From an uncultured Oscillospiraceae bacterium (lineage in GTDB: Bacteria; Bacillota_A; Clostridia; Oscillospirales; Oscillospiraceae), in contig CANRMG010000194.1 of the NCBI GenBank assembly GCA_947631675.1, positions 1-24,101 on the forward strand: a DNA stretch of 24,101 nucleotides, read 5' to 3'. Below, in pieces: positions 8,408 to 14,661 of the stretch. The position numbers and the translations under genes are program-made. The stretch's first letter is position 1. Every line of letters begins with the position of its first letter. Below the pieces are notes generated by a model. It was not told the origin of the DNA and made no database searches. It was given only the letters and a program-made list of their open reading frames with translations.

Positions 8408-9199
8408 ATGGAGACTAAGACGCGCGTTCTCATTGCCGACTCCGGCGAAGATTTCCGACGTATGCTCTCGGAGGTGATCGACGCCGAGGAGGATATGCAG
8501 GTGGCCGGCGCCGCGGGGGACGGGCAGGAGGCCCTAGCGATGGCAGAGAGCCTGCGGCCGGACGTGCTGGTCACGGACCTGGTGCTCACCCGGCTGGACG
8601 GCGTGGGCCTTCTCGCCGCGCTGCGGGAGCGGGAGGACGCCCCGGCAGCCATCGTTTTGTCCAGCTTTTTCAATGAAAAGGCTGTCATGAGCTGCTCGGA
8701 GCTGGGCGCTCACTACTTTATCCCCAAGCCCTGCGACATACCCGCGCTTCTGACCCACATCCGCCAGGTGGCCGCTCTCCGCCGCCGGGCGGGCCAGCCC
8801 GCTGGCCAGGGCGTGGCTATGGCGCCGCTGCCCAAGGAGCCCAGCCTGGAGGCCGTGGTCACCGACATCATCCACGAGATCGGCGTACCCGCCCACATCA
8901 AGGGCTATCAATACCTGCGGGAGGCCATCATCCTCACCGTCAACGACATGGAGGTCATCAACGCCGTCACCAAGGTCCTCTACCCCGCCGTGGCGAAGAA
9001 GTTCGCCACCACTCCCAGCCGGGTGGAGCGAGCCATCCGCCACGCCATCGAGGTAGCCTGGGACCGGGGCGACCTGGAGACCCTGCAAAAGTTCTTCGGC
9101 TACACTGTGAGCAACATCAAGGGCAAGCCCACCAATTCGGAATTCATCGCCATGATAGCCGACTCCCTCACCCTGGGCCGCAAATCCGGTCAGGCGTAA
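8408..9199 (+). CDS. spo0A: Sporulation master regulator Spo0A
   Basis: 263 aa, normal length. N-terminal receiver (about 1-125): phospho-acceptor Asp in [14 protein letters not shown], switch residue in IVLSSF, Lys in FIPKPCD. A variable linker follows (about 126-150). The C-terminal Spo0A DNA-binding domain spans about 150-260, with [20 protein letters not shown], the recognition-helix region [17 protein letters not shown] and [14 protein letters not shown]. It is the phosphorelay output that binds 0A boxes and commits the cell to sporulation. Ribosome-binding site GGAGG 10 nt upstream of ATG; 0A boxes and an AT-rich promoter region further up; a strong terminator just after. It is the best single indicator of a spore-forming host. 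Confidence 0.96.
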   Translation: METKTRVLIADSGEDFRRMLSEVIDAEEDMQVAGAAGDGQEALAMAESLRPDVLVTDLVLTRLDGVGLLAALREREDAPAAIVLSSFFNEKAVMSCSELGAHYFIPKPCDIPALLTHIRQVAALRRRAGQPAGQGVAMAPLPKEPSLEAVVTDIIHEIGVPAHIKGYQYLREAIILTVNDMEVINAVTKVLYPAVAKKFATTPSRVERAIRHAIEVAWDRGDLETLQKFFGYTVSNIKGKPTNSEFIAMIADSLTLGRKSGQA

Positions 9200-9216
9200 G
9201 AGCATAACGATATATC

Positions 9217-9253
9217 CCCCGGCCCGACGCTTACGCGTCGGGCCGGGGCTTCT
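9217..9253 (+). terminator. spo0A terminator
   Basis: 14-bp perfect GC-rich stem (CCCCGGCCCGACGC and complement) with TTAC loop, 9217-9248, followed by CTTCTT. It insulates spo0A from RNA module copy 1, whose promoter begins 17 bp later. Confidence 0.85.
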
Positions 9254-9269
9254 TATGTCCCATCGCCGC

Positions 9270-9298
9270 TTGTAAAACTTAAAATGGCGTGATATACT
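9270..9298 (+). promoter_or_regulatory. Promoter of RNA module copy 1
   Basis: TTGTAA (9270-9275), 17-bp spacer, TATACT (9293-9298) with extended -10 TGA. CGCTTGTAAA and GCGTGATATACT are shared with copies 2 and 3, while the spacer centre is not. Confidence 0.8.
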
Positions 9299-9304
9299 GA
9301 TTTT

Positions 9305-9456
9305 GCCACGCAAACCGAATAACCACTATCCAAGTTGGGCAAGTTTTTACTTCGGTAAAAACGTGTCTCTGGCTTCTTGTCCTCTTGGATAGAAGGTTTG
9401 CGTGGCAGCAAATGGAGGCGTGTTTTTCGTGCGCGGCTCCGGCCGCGCACTTTTTT
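9305..9456 (+). ncRNA. Structured leader RNA, copy 1, ending in a terminator
   Basis: Predicted 152-nt transcript beginning 7 nt after the -10 box. P1: GCCACGCAAACC (9305-9316) with GGTTTGCGTGGC (9395-9406). P2: CTATCCAAG (9326-9334) with CTTGGATAG (9384-9392). P3: GGGCAAG (9337-9343) with CTTGTCC (9376-9382). P4: GTTTTTAC/GTAAAAAC capped by UUCG (9343-9362). A conserved single strand AGCAAATGGAG follows P1. The terminator stem GTGCGCGGC/GCCGCGCAC (9429-9450) ends in six T. A GGGGG ribosome-binding site and the cargo ATG follow. Two other copies in this window preserve every stem with base-pair changes. It could be a cis-acting attenuator leader or a free small RNA with read-through. I do not recognise the family. 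Confidence 0.75.
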
Positions 9457-9485
9457 GTTTTCAAGATATATCGGGGGGATGAGAT

Positions 9486-10295
9486 ATGGCGGCCATCGCA
9501 AGATTTGTGTCCTTTGATGGTGGTATAGCGTTTTCTGATAGCGTGCTTAAAATCCAAAAACGGGATGAAGAGCGCGGGCGGCTGATACCGATCGAACGTA
9601 TCGCTGGCGTAGAAGTGGCCGAGCCGCTGTTAGGCGATGATGGGTGCATCCGTGTTCAGATAGCTGGCGAAAGAACGACCACCAAGAACGTAGTACGCTT
9701 TGACGAGGAGCAGTATGATGACGCTCTGAGTTTCAAGGCCGCGTTTGATTCATTTATGGGGCAGTCGGCCCAGGCGCTTCCTCCTCTTGAAATGTTTCAG
9801 CCAACATCAATCGTCCAAAGGCCGCAGAGAAAGCAAGCGCGATATATCGAACAGGAGCAGCCGCGCCGCCCAGCCAGACGGACCGGGCGCAAACGGCGGT
9901 TCAAATGGTGGTATGCGGCGATAGCTGTTGTGTTTGTTGCGATCCTCGCAACGCCCGGCAAAAAGGATAATGAGGAAAAGCCGCAGCCGGAAAGCGCGGT
10001 ATATGCCACGATGGAGCCGACAGCCAGCCCAGAACCGACAACGGAACCGACGCCAGCGGCAACGCCCTTTGTCGGATATACCAGTCCCCCAGCGGCTACG
10101 GCACTTTCAGTAGTTGCAACACAGCAACCGCAAGCGGGCACTACATACGTTCTAAATACAAGTACAATGAAATTTCACAACCCGCTTTGCCGTGACGTTG
10201 GGAAGATAAATGCAGGGAATCGGCAAGATTATACGGGAACGCGCGATGAAGTCATCGCAAAGGGATATTCCCCGTGCGGCCATTGTAATCCATAG
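9486..10295 (+). CDS. Membrane protein with C-terminal zinc-binding H/C motif (cassette 1 cargo)
   Basis: 269 aa. Residues 1-90 are a beta-rich domain (RFVSFDGGIAFSDSVLKIQK, LIPIERIAGVEV) resembling PH-like domains found with SHOCT tails. A basic stretch at about 115-140 precedes a single transmembrane segment (WWYAAIAVVFVAILATPG), then a Pro/Thr-rich linker (TASPEPTTEPTPAATP). The last 48 residues (from YVLNTSTMKFHNPLC to GYSPCGHCNP) match a small H-x3-C...C-x2-C module often found at the C-terminus of secreted nucleases and unrelated surface proteins; its role is probably metal binding. Start ATG 9486 follows a GGGGGG site directly behind the RNA module terminator. GC is lower than in the flanking backbone genes, consistent with acquisition. 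No enzymatic motif seen. Confidence 0.75.
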   Translation: MAAIARFVSFDGGIAFSDSVLKIQKRDEERGRLIPIERIAGVEVAEPLLGDDGCIRVQIAGERTTTKNVVRFDEEQYDDALSFKAAFDSFMGQSAQALPPLEMFQPTSIVQRPQRKQARYIEQEQPRRPARRTGRKRRFKWWYAAIAVVFVAILATPGKKDNEEKPQPESAVYATMEPTASPEPTTEPTPAATPFVGYTSPPAATALSVVATQQPQAGTTYVLNTSTMKFHNPLCRDVGKINAGNRQDYTGTRDEVIAKGYSPCGHCNP

Positions 10296-10307
10296 GAGGC
10301 AGAATAA

Positions 10308-10478
10308 ATGTCTTTTGGCGGGTTTAGCTGGAAACGGGCGCTTGGTATCACCGGCGCAAAGCGAAAGATAGCAAAAGCTACTGGCATACCAACGACAAAA
10401 GCCGGAAGAAGACGCAAGGCACAGAACATGCTTTGGAAAGGCATGTTTGGTAAGCCAAAACATAGACGCAAGAGATGA
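10308..10478 (+). CDS. 56-aa basic protein (cassette 1 cargo)
   Basis: ATG 10308 to TGA 10478, with ribosome-binding site AGGAGG 10 nt upstream (overlapping the end of the previous gene region by a 12-bp gap). Sequence begins MSFGGFSWKRALGITGAKRK and ends GKPKHRRKR; about a third of residues are Lys or Arg, with no hydrophobic segment. The strong ribosome-binding site and tight spacing support a real gene co-transcribed with the membrane protein. Function unknown; nucleic-acid binding is a guess from charge only. Confidence 0.65.
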   Translation: MSFGGFSWKRALGITGAKRKIAKATGIPTTKAGRRRKAQNMLWKGMFGKPKHRRKR

Positions 10479-10482
10479 CCTT

Positions 10483-10515
10483 GACCGGGACGCATACGCG
10501 CCCCGGTCTTTATTT
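10483..10515 (+). terminator. Cassette-end terminator, copy A
   Basis: Stem ACCGGG-A-CGC, loop ATAC, GCG-C-CCCGGT, then TCTTTATTT. The 25 bp at 10483-10507 are identical to 19016-19040 after cassette 3. It lies 4 bp after the 56-aa gene. Confidence 0.8.
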
Positions 10516-10541
10516 CCCCGCCCTCCGGCCCCGAAAATAGG

Positions 10542-10570
10542 TTGCGTCAAAGGGAAAAGGCGTGTATAAT
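10542..10570 (+). promoter_or_regulatory. azlCD promoter
   Basis: TTGCGT (10542-10547), 17 bp, perfect TATAAT (10565-10570), 21 bp before the azlC ATG. Confidence 0.75.
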
Positions 10571-10591
10571 GGCGGGCGAGGTGGAACAAGG

Positions 10592-11323
10592 ATGAACCAA
10601 GCGCAAAAGCCGGCCCCCCAAGGCGCCGGCGGACGTACCGTCGTAAAACAGGCATTTATCAAGTCTATTCCCGTCATGGCGGGCTATGTGGTGCTGGGCA
10701 TCGGCTTCGGCATCCTGCTGCACGACGCGGGCTACGGGGTGGGCTGGTCCTTCGCCATGGCCCTTCTGATCTACGCCGGGTCCATGCAGTACGTGGGCGT
10801 GAGCCTGCTGGCCGGGGGCGCGTCGGTGATCACGGCCATACTGACCACCGTCATGGTCAACGCTCGGCACCTCTTTTACAGCATCTCCATGATCGGGCGC
10901 TACCAGCACGCGGGCAGGTATAAGCCCTACCTCATCTTCGCTCTGACCGATGAGACCTACTCCCTCCTGTGCGACGGCGAGACGCCGGCGGGGGCGGACC
11001 CGGACCTTTACCGGTTTTTGGTGTCGCTGTTCAATCAGTGCTATTGGATCACGGGCTGCGTGCTGGGGAGCATCCTGGGCGCGGCGCTGCCCTTCAGCAC
11101 GGCGGGCATCGAGTTTTCCATGACCGCGCTGTTCATCGCCTCCTTCACCCAGCAGTGGCTCACCTCCCATGAGCACCTGCCCGCGGTGGTGGGGCTCATC
11201 GGGAGCCTCGTGTGCCTGCTCATTTTCGGGCCGGACAGCTTTCTCATCCCCTCCATGCTGGCGATCACGGCGGCGCTGACGCTGCTGCGGCCGCGCCTGG
11301 CCGGAAAGGGGGCGGCGCGATGA
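10592..11323 (+). CDS. azlC: AzlC-family branched-chain amino acid exporter, large subunit
   Basis: 243 aa, typical length. The conserved AzlC start region is seen (AFIKSIPVMAGYVVLGIGFGILLHDAGYG) with the signature SMQYVGVSLL and VNARHLFYSISM, then DETYSLL. Several hydrophobic helices fill the rest. AzlC pairs with AzlD to export branched-chain amino acids or analogues such as 4-azaleucine at the cytoplasmic membrane. The start is set by the promoter (an earlier in-frame ATG at 10562 lies before or in the -10 box, so it cannot be used). Its stop overlaps the azlD start (ATGA), so the pair is translationally coupled. Confidence 0.93.
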   Translation: MNQAQKPAPQGAGGRTVVKQAFIKSIPVMAGYVVLGIGFGILLHDAGYGVGWSFAMALLIYAGSMQYVGVSLLAGGASVITAILTTVMVNARHLFYSISMIGRYQHAGRYKPYLIFALTDETYSLLCDGETPAGADPDLYRFLVSLFNQCYWITGCVLGSILGAALPFSTAGIEFSMTALFIASFTQQWLTSHEHLPAVVGLIGSLVCLLIFGPDSFLIPSMLAITAALTLLRPRLAGKGAAR

Positions 11324-11646
11324 GCACAGGCGTCCATTCCGCCGCGCTGGTGGCCGTGATGGCCCTGGTGACCATGCTGCTCCGGTTCCTGCCCTTCCTC
11401 ATCTTCCGCCAGGGCCGGAAGACCCCCGCCTACATATCCTACCTGGGAGACGTGCTGCCCCAGGCCATCATCGGCATGCTGGTGATCTACTGCCTGAAGG
11501 ACGTGTCGGTGACCAGCGCCCCCTTCGGGCTGCCGGAGCTCTTAGCCGGGCTGGCGGTGGTGGGGCTGCAGGCGTGGCGGCGCAGCTCCCTCGTGAGCAT
11601 CCTGTCCGGCACGGCCATCTATATGATCCTCATCCGGCTCATGTGA
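11320..11646 (+). CDS. azlD: AzlD-family branched-chain amino acid exporter, small subunit
   Basis: 108 aa, normal for AzlD. Motifs: MALVTMLLRFLPFLIF near the N-terminus, YISYLGDVLPQAIIGMLVIYCLKDV in the middle, and a final helix SILSGTAIYMILIRLM. Four hydrophobic segments are expected. Start ATG 11320 overlaps the azlC stop by 4 nt. It ends in front of a shared terminator facing the convergent acyltransferase gene. Confidence 0.92.
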   Translation: MSTGVHSAALVAVMALVTMLLRFLPFLIFRQGRKTPAYISYLGDVLPQAIIGMLVIYCLKDVSVTSAPFGLPELLAGLAVVGLQAWRRSSLVSILSGTAIYMILIRLM

Positions 11647-11659
11647 CCGGACAAAAACA

Positions 11660-11700
11660 GAAAAAAACCGGGGAGCGGAAAGTCCGCTCCCCGGTCTCTT
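11660..11700. terminator. Bidirectional terminator between azlD and acyltransferase
   Basis: 13-bp stem ACCGGGGAGCGGA/TCCGCTCCCCGGT (11667-11695). A run of seven A on the left gives the T-tract for the minus strand; TCTCTTATTCTTTTT on the right serves the plus strand. Confidence 0.85.
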
Positions 11701-12826
11701 ATTCTTTTTGGGCTTTGGGCCGCCGCAGCCGGGCCATTATAAGGGCCCAGACCCTCTTCCCCGCCAGCACGAAGGCCAGCGTCACCCCCATGACCGCCAG
11801 GGCGAACAGCACGTTGCAGATGGGATTGCGCATGAACGGGAAGTGCCAGGCCGGCCCCCGCATCAGGCGGCTGAACACGATGTGGAAGATGAATATGCCC
11901 AGGGTGTTCTCCGACACCAGCCGGATGGCCCGGCCCCAGCGGTGGGCCGCCCGGTAATTCTGGCACAGCACGAACATGGCCAGCACCCCGGCGAAGGTGA
12001 ACACCGTGTCGTAGCCCTCCCACACGTTGTCCCAGAGGGCCCCGCTGAGCCGGGAGCAGTATATCCCCCACAGGCCCAGGCATACCGTCTCCACCACGAG
12101 CACGGCGATGGCCCCGGCGTTCATCCGCCCCCGGGTCCGGGCCATGAGTTCCTGTATCCGGGGCATCTGCCACCGGACCAGGCCGCCAACGCAGAAGTAC
12201 ACGAAGGCGTAGCCGAATATGCCCCGGAAGGGGTCGAAGATGTTGAACACGGAAAAGTCCACCAGGTGGTCCCCCCGGCCCAGGACGTCCAGCAGCACCG
12301 TCCCCCCGGCGCACAGCAGCGTGTTGCCGAAGGTGAGCGCCGCCGCCACGGCGGTGAACCAGATGAAGGCCCGCTTGCTGTGGTCGAAGGCCGTCTTTAA
12401 AAGGGGGAAGAACACGTACACGCACACCAGCGCGCCCATGAACCACAGGTGGTTGATCCAGCCCTGCCGCCAAGTCCACAGGGCGTTGAAAAAACCCGCC
12501 GGGGACAATATCTCGTGCTCCATGAACATGATGGGCACCAGGATCACCGCTCCGCCCAGGACCGTGACCGCGACGAGCCGGAGCATCTTCAGAAGGTGCT
12601 TTTTCAGGTCCAGCTCCGCCCCGAACAGCAAAAAGCCGTTGGCGAAGAAGAACATGGGCACGCAGGTGGACAGCAGACCCCGGAGGATGTAATTGAAATA
12701 GTAGAGCCCCTCGCCGGACCCGGCCATGAAGTTATAGGGGAACAGCGTGGCGTGGTAGATGAGCACGAACAGCATCCCCAGAAATTCCATCAGGTCGATG
12801 CTGTGAAACCGCTCCTTTTCGCCCAT
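11699..12826 (-). CDS. Acyltransferase 3 family integral membrane protein
   Basis: 375 aa from ATG 12826, with about ten hydrophobic segments. Family signs: the early SIDLMEFLGMLFVLIYHATLF (His in the position used by acyltransferase-3 enzymes), FANGFLLFG, WFMGALVCVYVFFPLL, and late GIFIFHIVFSRL. Such proteins O-acetylate or acylate surface polysaccharides, peptidoglycan or lipids; the substrate is not evident. A start at GTG 12844 is possible, but the GGGGGCGGGAG site lies between it and ATG 12826, so the latter is preferred. The gene diverges from RNA module copy 2, 90 bp away. Confidence 0.85.
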   Translation of the reverse strand: MGEKERFHSIDLMEFLGMLFVLIYHATLFPYNFMAGSGEGLYYFNYILRGLLSTCVPMFFFANGFLLFGAELDLKKHLLKMLRLVAVTVLGGAVILVPIMFMEHEILSPAGFFNALWTWRQGWINHLWFMGALVCVYVFFPLLKTAFDHSKRAFIWFTAVAAALTFGNTLLCAGGTVLLDVLGRGDHLVDFSVFNIFDPFRGIFGYAFVYFCVGGLVRWQMPRIQELMARTRGRMNAGAIAVLVVETVCLGLWGIYCSRLSGALWDNVWEGYDTVFTFAGVLAMFVLCQNYRAAHRWGRAIRLVSENTLGIFIFHIVFSRLMRGPAWHFPFMRNPICNVLFALAVMGVTLAFVLAGKRVWALIMARLRRPKAQKE

Positions 12827-12867
12827 GCTCCCGCCCCCTTTCACGCCATGGCGCGGCGTATATGTCT

Positions 12868-12895
12868 ATCATACCGGAAAAACCCGGTTTGTCAA
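12868..12895 (-). promoter_or_regulatory. Promoter of the acyltransferase gene
   Basis: Minus strand: TTGACA (12895-12890), 16-bp spacer, TATGAT (12873-12868), 41 bp before the ATG. It lies back-to-back with the promoter of RNA module copy 2. Confidence 0.75.
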
Positions 12896-12915
12896 CCGTC
12901 CGCCGGAAATGCCGC

Positions 12916-12944
12916 TTGTAAAGCACACAAGAGCGTGTTATACT
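12916..12944 (+). promoter_or_regulatory. Promoter of RNA module copy 2
   Basis: TTGTAA (12916-12921), 17-bp spacer, TATACT (12939-12944) with extended -10 TGT. Upstream bases AAATGCCGC are shared with copy 3. Confidence 0.8.
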
Positions 12945-12950
12945 AAAAGC

Positions 12951-13105
12951 GCCACACAAATCGAATAATGCTGTTCCACAGTGGGTATGTCTTTACCTTG
13001 GTAAAAACGTATCTCCCACTTTGTACCCCTGTGGGCAGCAAAGAGATTTGTGTGGCAGCAAATGGAGACGCGTTTTTCGTGCGCGGCTCCGGCTGCGCAC
13101 TTTTT
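12951..13105 (+). ncRNA. Structured leader RNA, copy 2, ending in a terminator
   Basis: 155 nt. P1: GCCACACAAATC (12951-12962) with GATTTGTGTGGC (13045-13056). Relative to copy 1, the pairs G9310-C9401 and C9315-G9396 are replaced by A-U and U-A. P2: 12970-12981 with 13029-13039 (GCTG/CAGC and CCACAG/CTGTGG, one bulge), quite different in sequence from copy 1. P3: GGGTATG (12983-12989) with TGTACCC (13022-13028). P4: TTTAC/GTAAA with CUUG loop. Terminator GTGCGCGGC/GCTGCGCAC (13079-13100) plus TTTTT. A GGGAGG site follows at 13115. Confidence 0.75.
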
Positions 13106-13247
13106 ATTTTATTGGGAGGCGGGGCCTATGACCTAAATTTGGTATTATCTGCAAAGCCGAGTAATACAGCGAAGTTTATAAAACAGAAAATGAGATTTAA
13201 AAGCAATTATTGAAAAACCGGTGTCTACTTATAAAGGAGGAAAAGAA
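13106..13247 (+). other. Gap between RNA module 2 and cargo, with a minimal ATG-ACC-TAA reading frame
   Basis: After the terminator T-tract comes GGGAGG and then ATG ACC TAA (13128-13136), a two-codon frame where copies 1 and 3 have their first cargo gene. The next 110 bp are AT-rich without a gene. This is either a minigene or the scar of a lost first cargo gene. The YbjN-like gene then has its own AAGGAGG site. Confidence 0.5.
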
Positions 13248-13655
13248 ATGAGCAGGTTTAAAAACATATTTACAGCTTACATGGACAATAAAGGTATTCA
13301 GTATGTAGACAAAAATGAAATAATGGTAAGTATACATTACGCAGGAAAGAATCTGGAGACTATCACGGTCACGGTGGGATTTAAAAATGATGGTGGACCA
13401 ACGGCTCGCTTGGTCTGCTATAATATTGGCAGTATTAGTGCGGATATGCGAGTAAACGCTATCGTTATTTGTAATAAGCTTAACGCTGACTGTGGCCTGG
13501 CTAAGTTCTATTTGGACGAAGATAACGACATCTGCGCTCAAATTGACACTTACTTTGACGAAAACACCTGTGGTGCAATCTGTACGTTCTTGGCAAAAAA
13601 CTTATATATGCTTGTAGATGAGTGTTATCCCTATTTCAGACCTTTCCAAGAATGA
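13248..13655 (+). CDS. YbjN-domain-like protein (cassette 2 cargo)
   Basis: 135 aa, acidic, AT-rich codons unlike the backbone. Alternating beta strands and a terminal helix; the stretch LAKFYLDEDNDICAQIDTYFDENTCG near residues 85-110 resembles the YbjN / type III secretion chaperone-like fold, whose bacterial members are poorly understood. Start ATG 13248 has AAGGAGG 7 nt before it; an in-frame ATG at 13221 lacks one. No signal peptide or membrane segment. Function unknown; other small chaperone-like folds are possible. Confidence 0.7.
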   Translation: MSRFKNIFTAYMDNKGIQYVDKNEIMVSIHYAGKNLETITVTVGFKNDGGPTARLVCYNIGSISADMRVNAIVICNKLNADCGLAKFYLDEDNDICAQIDTYFDENTCGAICTFLAKNLYMLVDECYPYFRPFQE

Positions 13656-13673
13656 TCTCCTATTTCAATCAAA

Positions 13674-13886
13674 ATGGAGGAATGGCACAAAGTGACAAAA
13701 GACTACTATGGAAAGTGTGGTGCGTGCAAATACTGTGAATTAGGCACCGCTTATACATGGGCATATTCCACTAGCTTCACGTGCAGTCGCTACAAGCGAA
13801 GCGTAAAGGCAGATGAAAGAGCTTGTAGTAGCTATACTCTCGCTTCCGGTCGGACAAATGATATAATTGCCCAATATGATAGATAG
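13674..13886 (+). CDS. Small cysteine-rich protein (cassette 2 cargo)
   Basis: 70 aa from ATG 13674, or 64 aa from GTG 13692. The GTG is favoured by a GGAGG located inside the longer reading, 11 nt before it. Cysteines: CGACKYC near residues 15-21, then single Cys in SFTCSRYKR and ERACSSY, a spacing that suggests one metal site (C-x2-C-x2-C...C...C). Soluble and basic. Sits 18 bp after the YbjN-like gene. No known family recognised. Confidence 0.6.
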   Translation: MEEWHKVTKDYYGKCGACKYCELGTAYTWAYSTSFTCSRYKRSVKADERACSSYTLASGRTNDIIAQYDR

Positions 13887-13897
13887 GCGTAACACAT

Positions 13898-14194
13898 ATG
13901 TTTCCTTATAAATATCTAAGGAAGGGAATTAGCTGTTTTGGCCAAATCGCCTATAACATTGACGGAAACTATGTCAGAGAAGGCGTAAGCTGTTGGGGGT
14001 GTATCTTATACAACATAGATGGAAAATATATCCGTAAGGGAATATCCTGCTTTGGCGAAATAAAGTTCAACATTGACGGAAAATATCTTCGTCGCGGCGT
14101 CAGCTGCTTTGGAGAGATCGTTTGCCATATTGATGGGAAATACATACGTCAAGGCTTTGACCCCTTTGGACAAATCCTGTATAATATGGAATAA
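13898..14194 (+). CDS. Tandem 19-residue repeat protein (cassette 2 cargo)
   Basis: 98 aa built almost wholly of five copies of a 19-residue unit, approximately Y-(I/V/L)-R-x-G-x-S-C-F-G-x-I-x-x-N-I-D-G-K. The first and last copies are partial and variant (YLRKGISCFGQI..., YIRQGFDPFGQILYNME). Each repeat has the pattern of a beta hairpin, and four or five of them would close a small propeller or flower-like barrel. The repeats carry Cys at one fixed place. There is no signal peptide. The ribosome-binding site is weak, and the gene begins 11 bp after the Cys-rich gene, so coupling is likely. Function unknown. Confidence 0.65.
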   Translation: MFPYKYLRKGISCFGQIAYNIDGNYVREGVSCWGCILYNIDGKYIRKGISCFGEIKFNIDGKYLRRGVSCFGEIVCHIDGKYIRQGFDPFGQILYNME

Positions 14195-14218
14195 TAAGTT
14201 TGGCCCCCTACCGCATAA

Positions 14219-14250
14219 AGAGAGGACAGCTTTCGCTGTCCTCTCTTTTT
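14219..14250. terminator. Terminator at the end of cassette 2, shared with displaced rubredoxin gene
   Basis: 12-bp perfect stem AGAGAGGACAGC/GCTGTCCTCTCT with a 4-nt loop (14219-14246), then TTTT. Lies between the plus-strand cargo and the minus-strand rubredoxin gene; it has a weak A-run on the left. Confidence 0.8.
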
Positions 14251-14267
14251 ATGCATTATGTACTTCC

Positions 14268-14423
14268 TTACGCCTCTTCAAAGACGTCCTTGCCCATGCC
14301 GCAGATGGGGCACTCCCAATCGGCGGGCACGTCCTCCCAGGCGGTGCCGGGAGCTACGCCGTGCTCGGGGTCGCCCACAGCCGGGTCGTACTCATACCCG
14401 CAGGGGCACACATACTTCTTCAT
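14268..14423 (-). CDS. Rubredoxin, displaced copy
   Basis: 51 aa: [17 protein letters not shown]... to [14 protein letters not shown]. Rubredoxins hold one Fe in four Cys and pass electrons, here to rubrerythrin for peroxide reduction. The second knuckle is canonical (CPICG), but the first is C-P-C-G and not C-x2-C-G, in both copies of this window. Nucleotide identity to the right-hand copy is 149/156. It has no promoter of its own in view: upstream is only the 3' tip of a rubrerythrin gene cut by the integrated element, so it is probably silent. Terminator just downstream. Confidence 0.85.
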   Translation of the reverse strand: MKKYVCPCGYEYDPAVGDPEHGVAPGTAWEDVPADWECPICGMGKDVFEEA

Positions 14424-14435
14424 ACCCCGTGCTCC

Positions 14436-14516
14436 TTACTCGCCGAAGTAGCGCTTCAGCAGGCCGGCGAAAGCCTTGCCGTGCCGCGCCTCGTCGCGAG
14501 CCATCTCATGGACGGT
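14436..14516 (-). pseudogene. 3' remnant of rubrerythrin gene
   Basis: Only the last 26 codons are homologous to rubrerythrin ([26 protein letters not shown] and stop). Upstream of 14516 the frame continues into element DNA without similarity. The right-hand locus reads the same segment as part of an intact C-terminus. The break marks the left end of the integrated element. Confidence 0.85.
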
Positions 14517-14661
14517 ACGGGTGTTCCGCTCCGCTCCACACCCGTTGGGAGCTTGCTGCGTCGGGGTTTTCTCCTGCCTCATGCTTGCACACTGTGTAAC
14601 TCTCTCCAATAGAAAAACCTCAAAATGTTGCACCAAAATCTATACTTTGGAGGCAACAAAC

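Larger units (their letters stand above)
14268..14516 (-). repeat. Left copy of 249-bp direct repeat flanking the element
   Basis: Ungapped match to 23712-23960: rubredoxin gene (7 differences in 156), a 12-bp spacer that is mostly different, and the rubrerythrin tip (12 differences in 81). The longest identical run near the junction is GAAAGCCTTGCCGTGCCG (14469-14486 and 23913-23930), the best candidate for the crossover core. Confidence 0.8.

Noticed and set aside
8534..9313. Minus-strand frame over spo0A, and the 5' extension of the WYL frame to 17068, both starting MRGK-x-SISR
   Set aside because: The similar N-termini only reflect reading the conserved promoter/RNA module backwards; no ribosome-binding sites, and the true genes lie on the other strand or start later.
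9305..9406. P1 arms as an integron attC-like folded recombination site
   Set aside because: The arms pair well but do not match RYYYAAC/GTTRRRY, no integron integrase is present, and the promoter plus terminator point to an RNA.
9305..9456. Known riboswitch or T-box leader
   Set aside because: No T-box sequence, no c-di-GMP, SAM, THF or lysine riboswitch core that I can recognise; the cargo genes share no metabolite theme.
12951..13105. 6S RNA
   Set aside because: An elongated hairpin of similar length, but three copies with protein cargo behind each and a terminator-Shine-Dalgarno end do not fit 6S RNA.
14436..14636. 66-aa minus-strand frame as a real gene
   Set aside because: Only the last 26 residues are rubrerythrin; the upstream part is element DNA read by chance.
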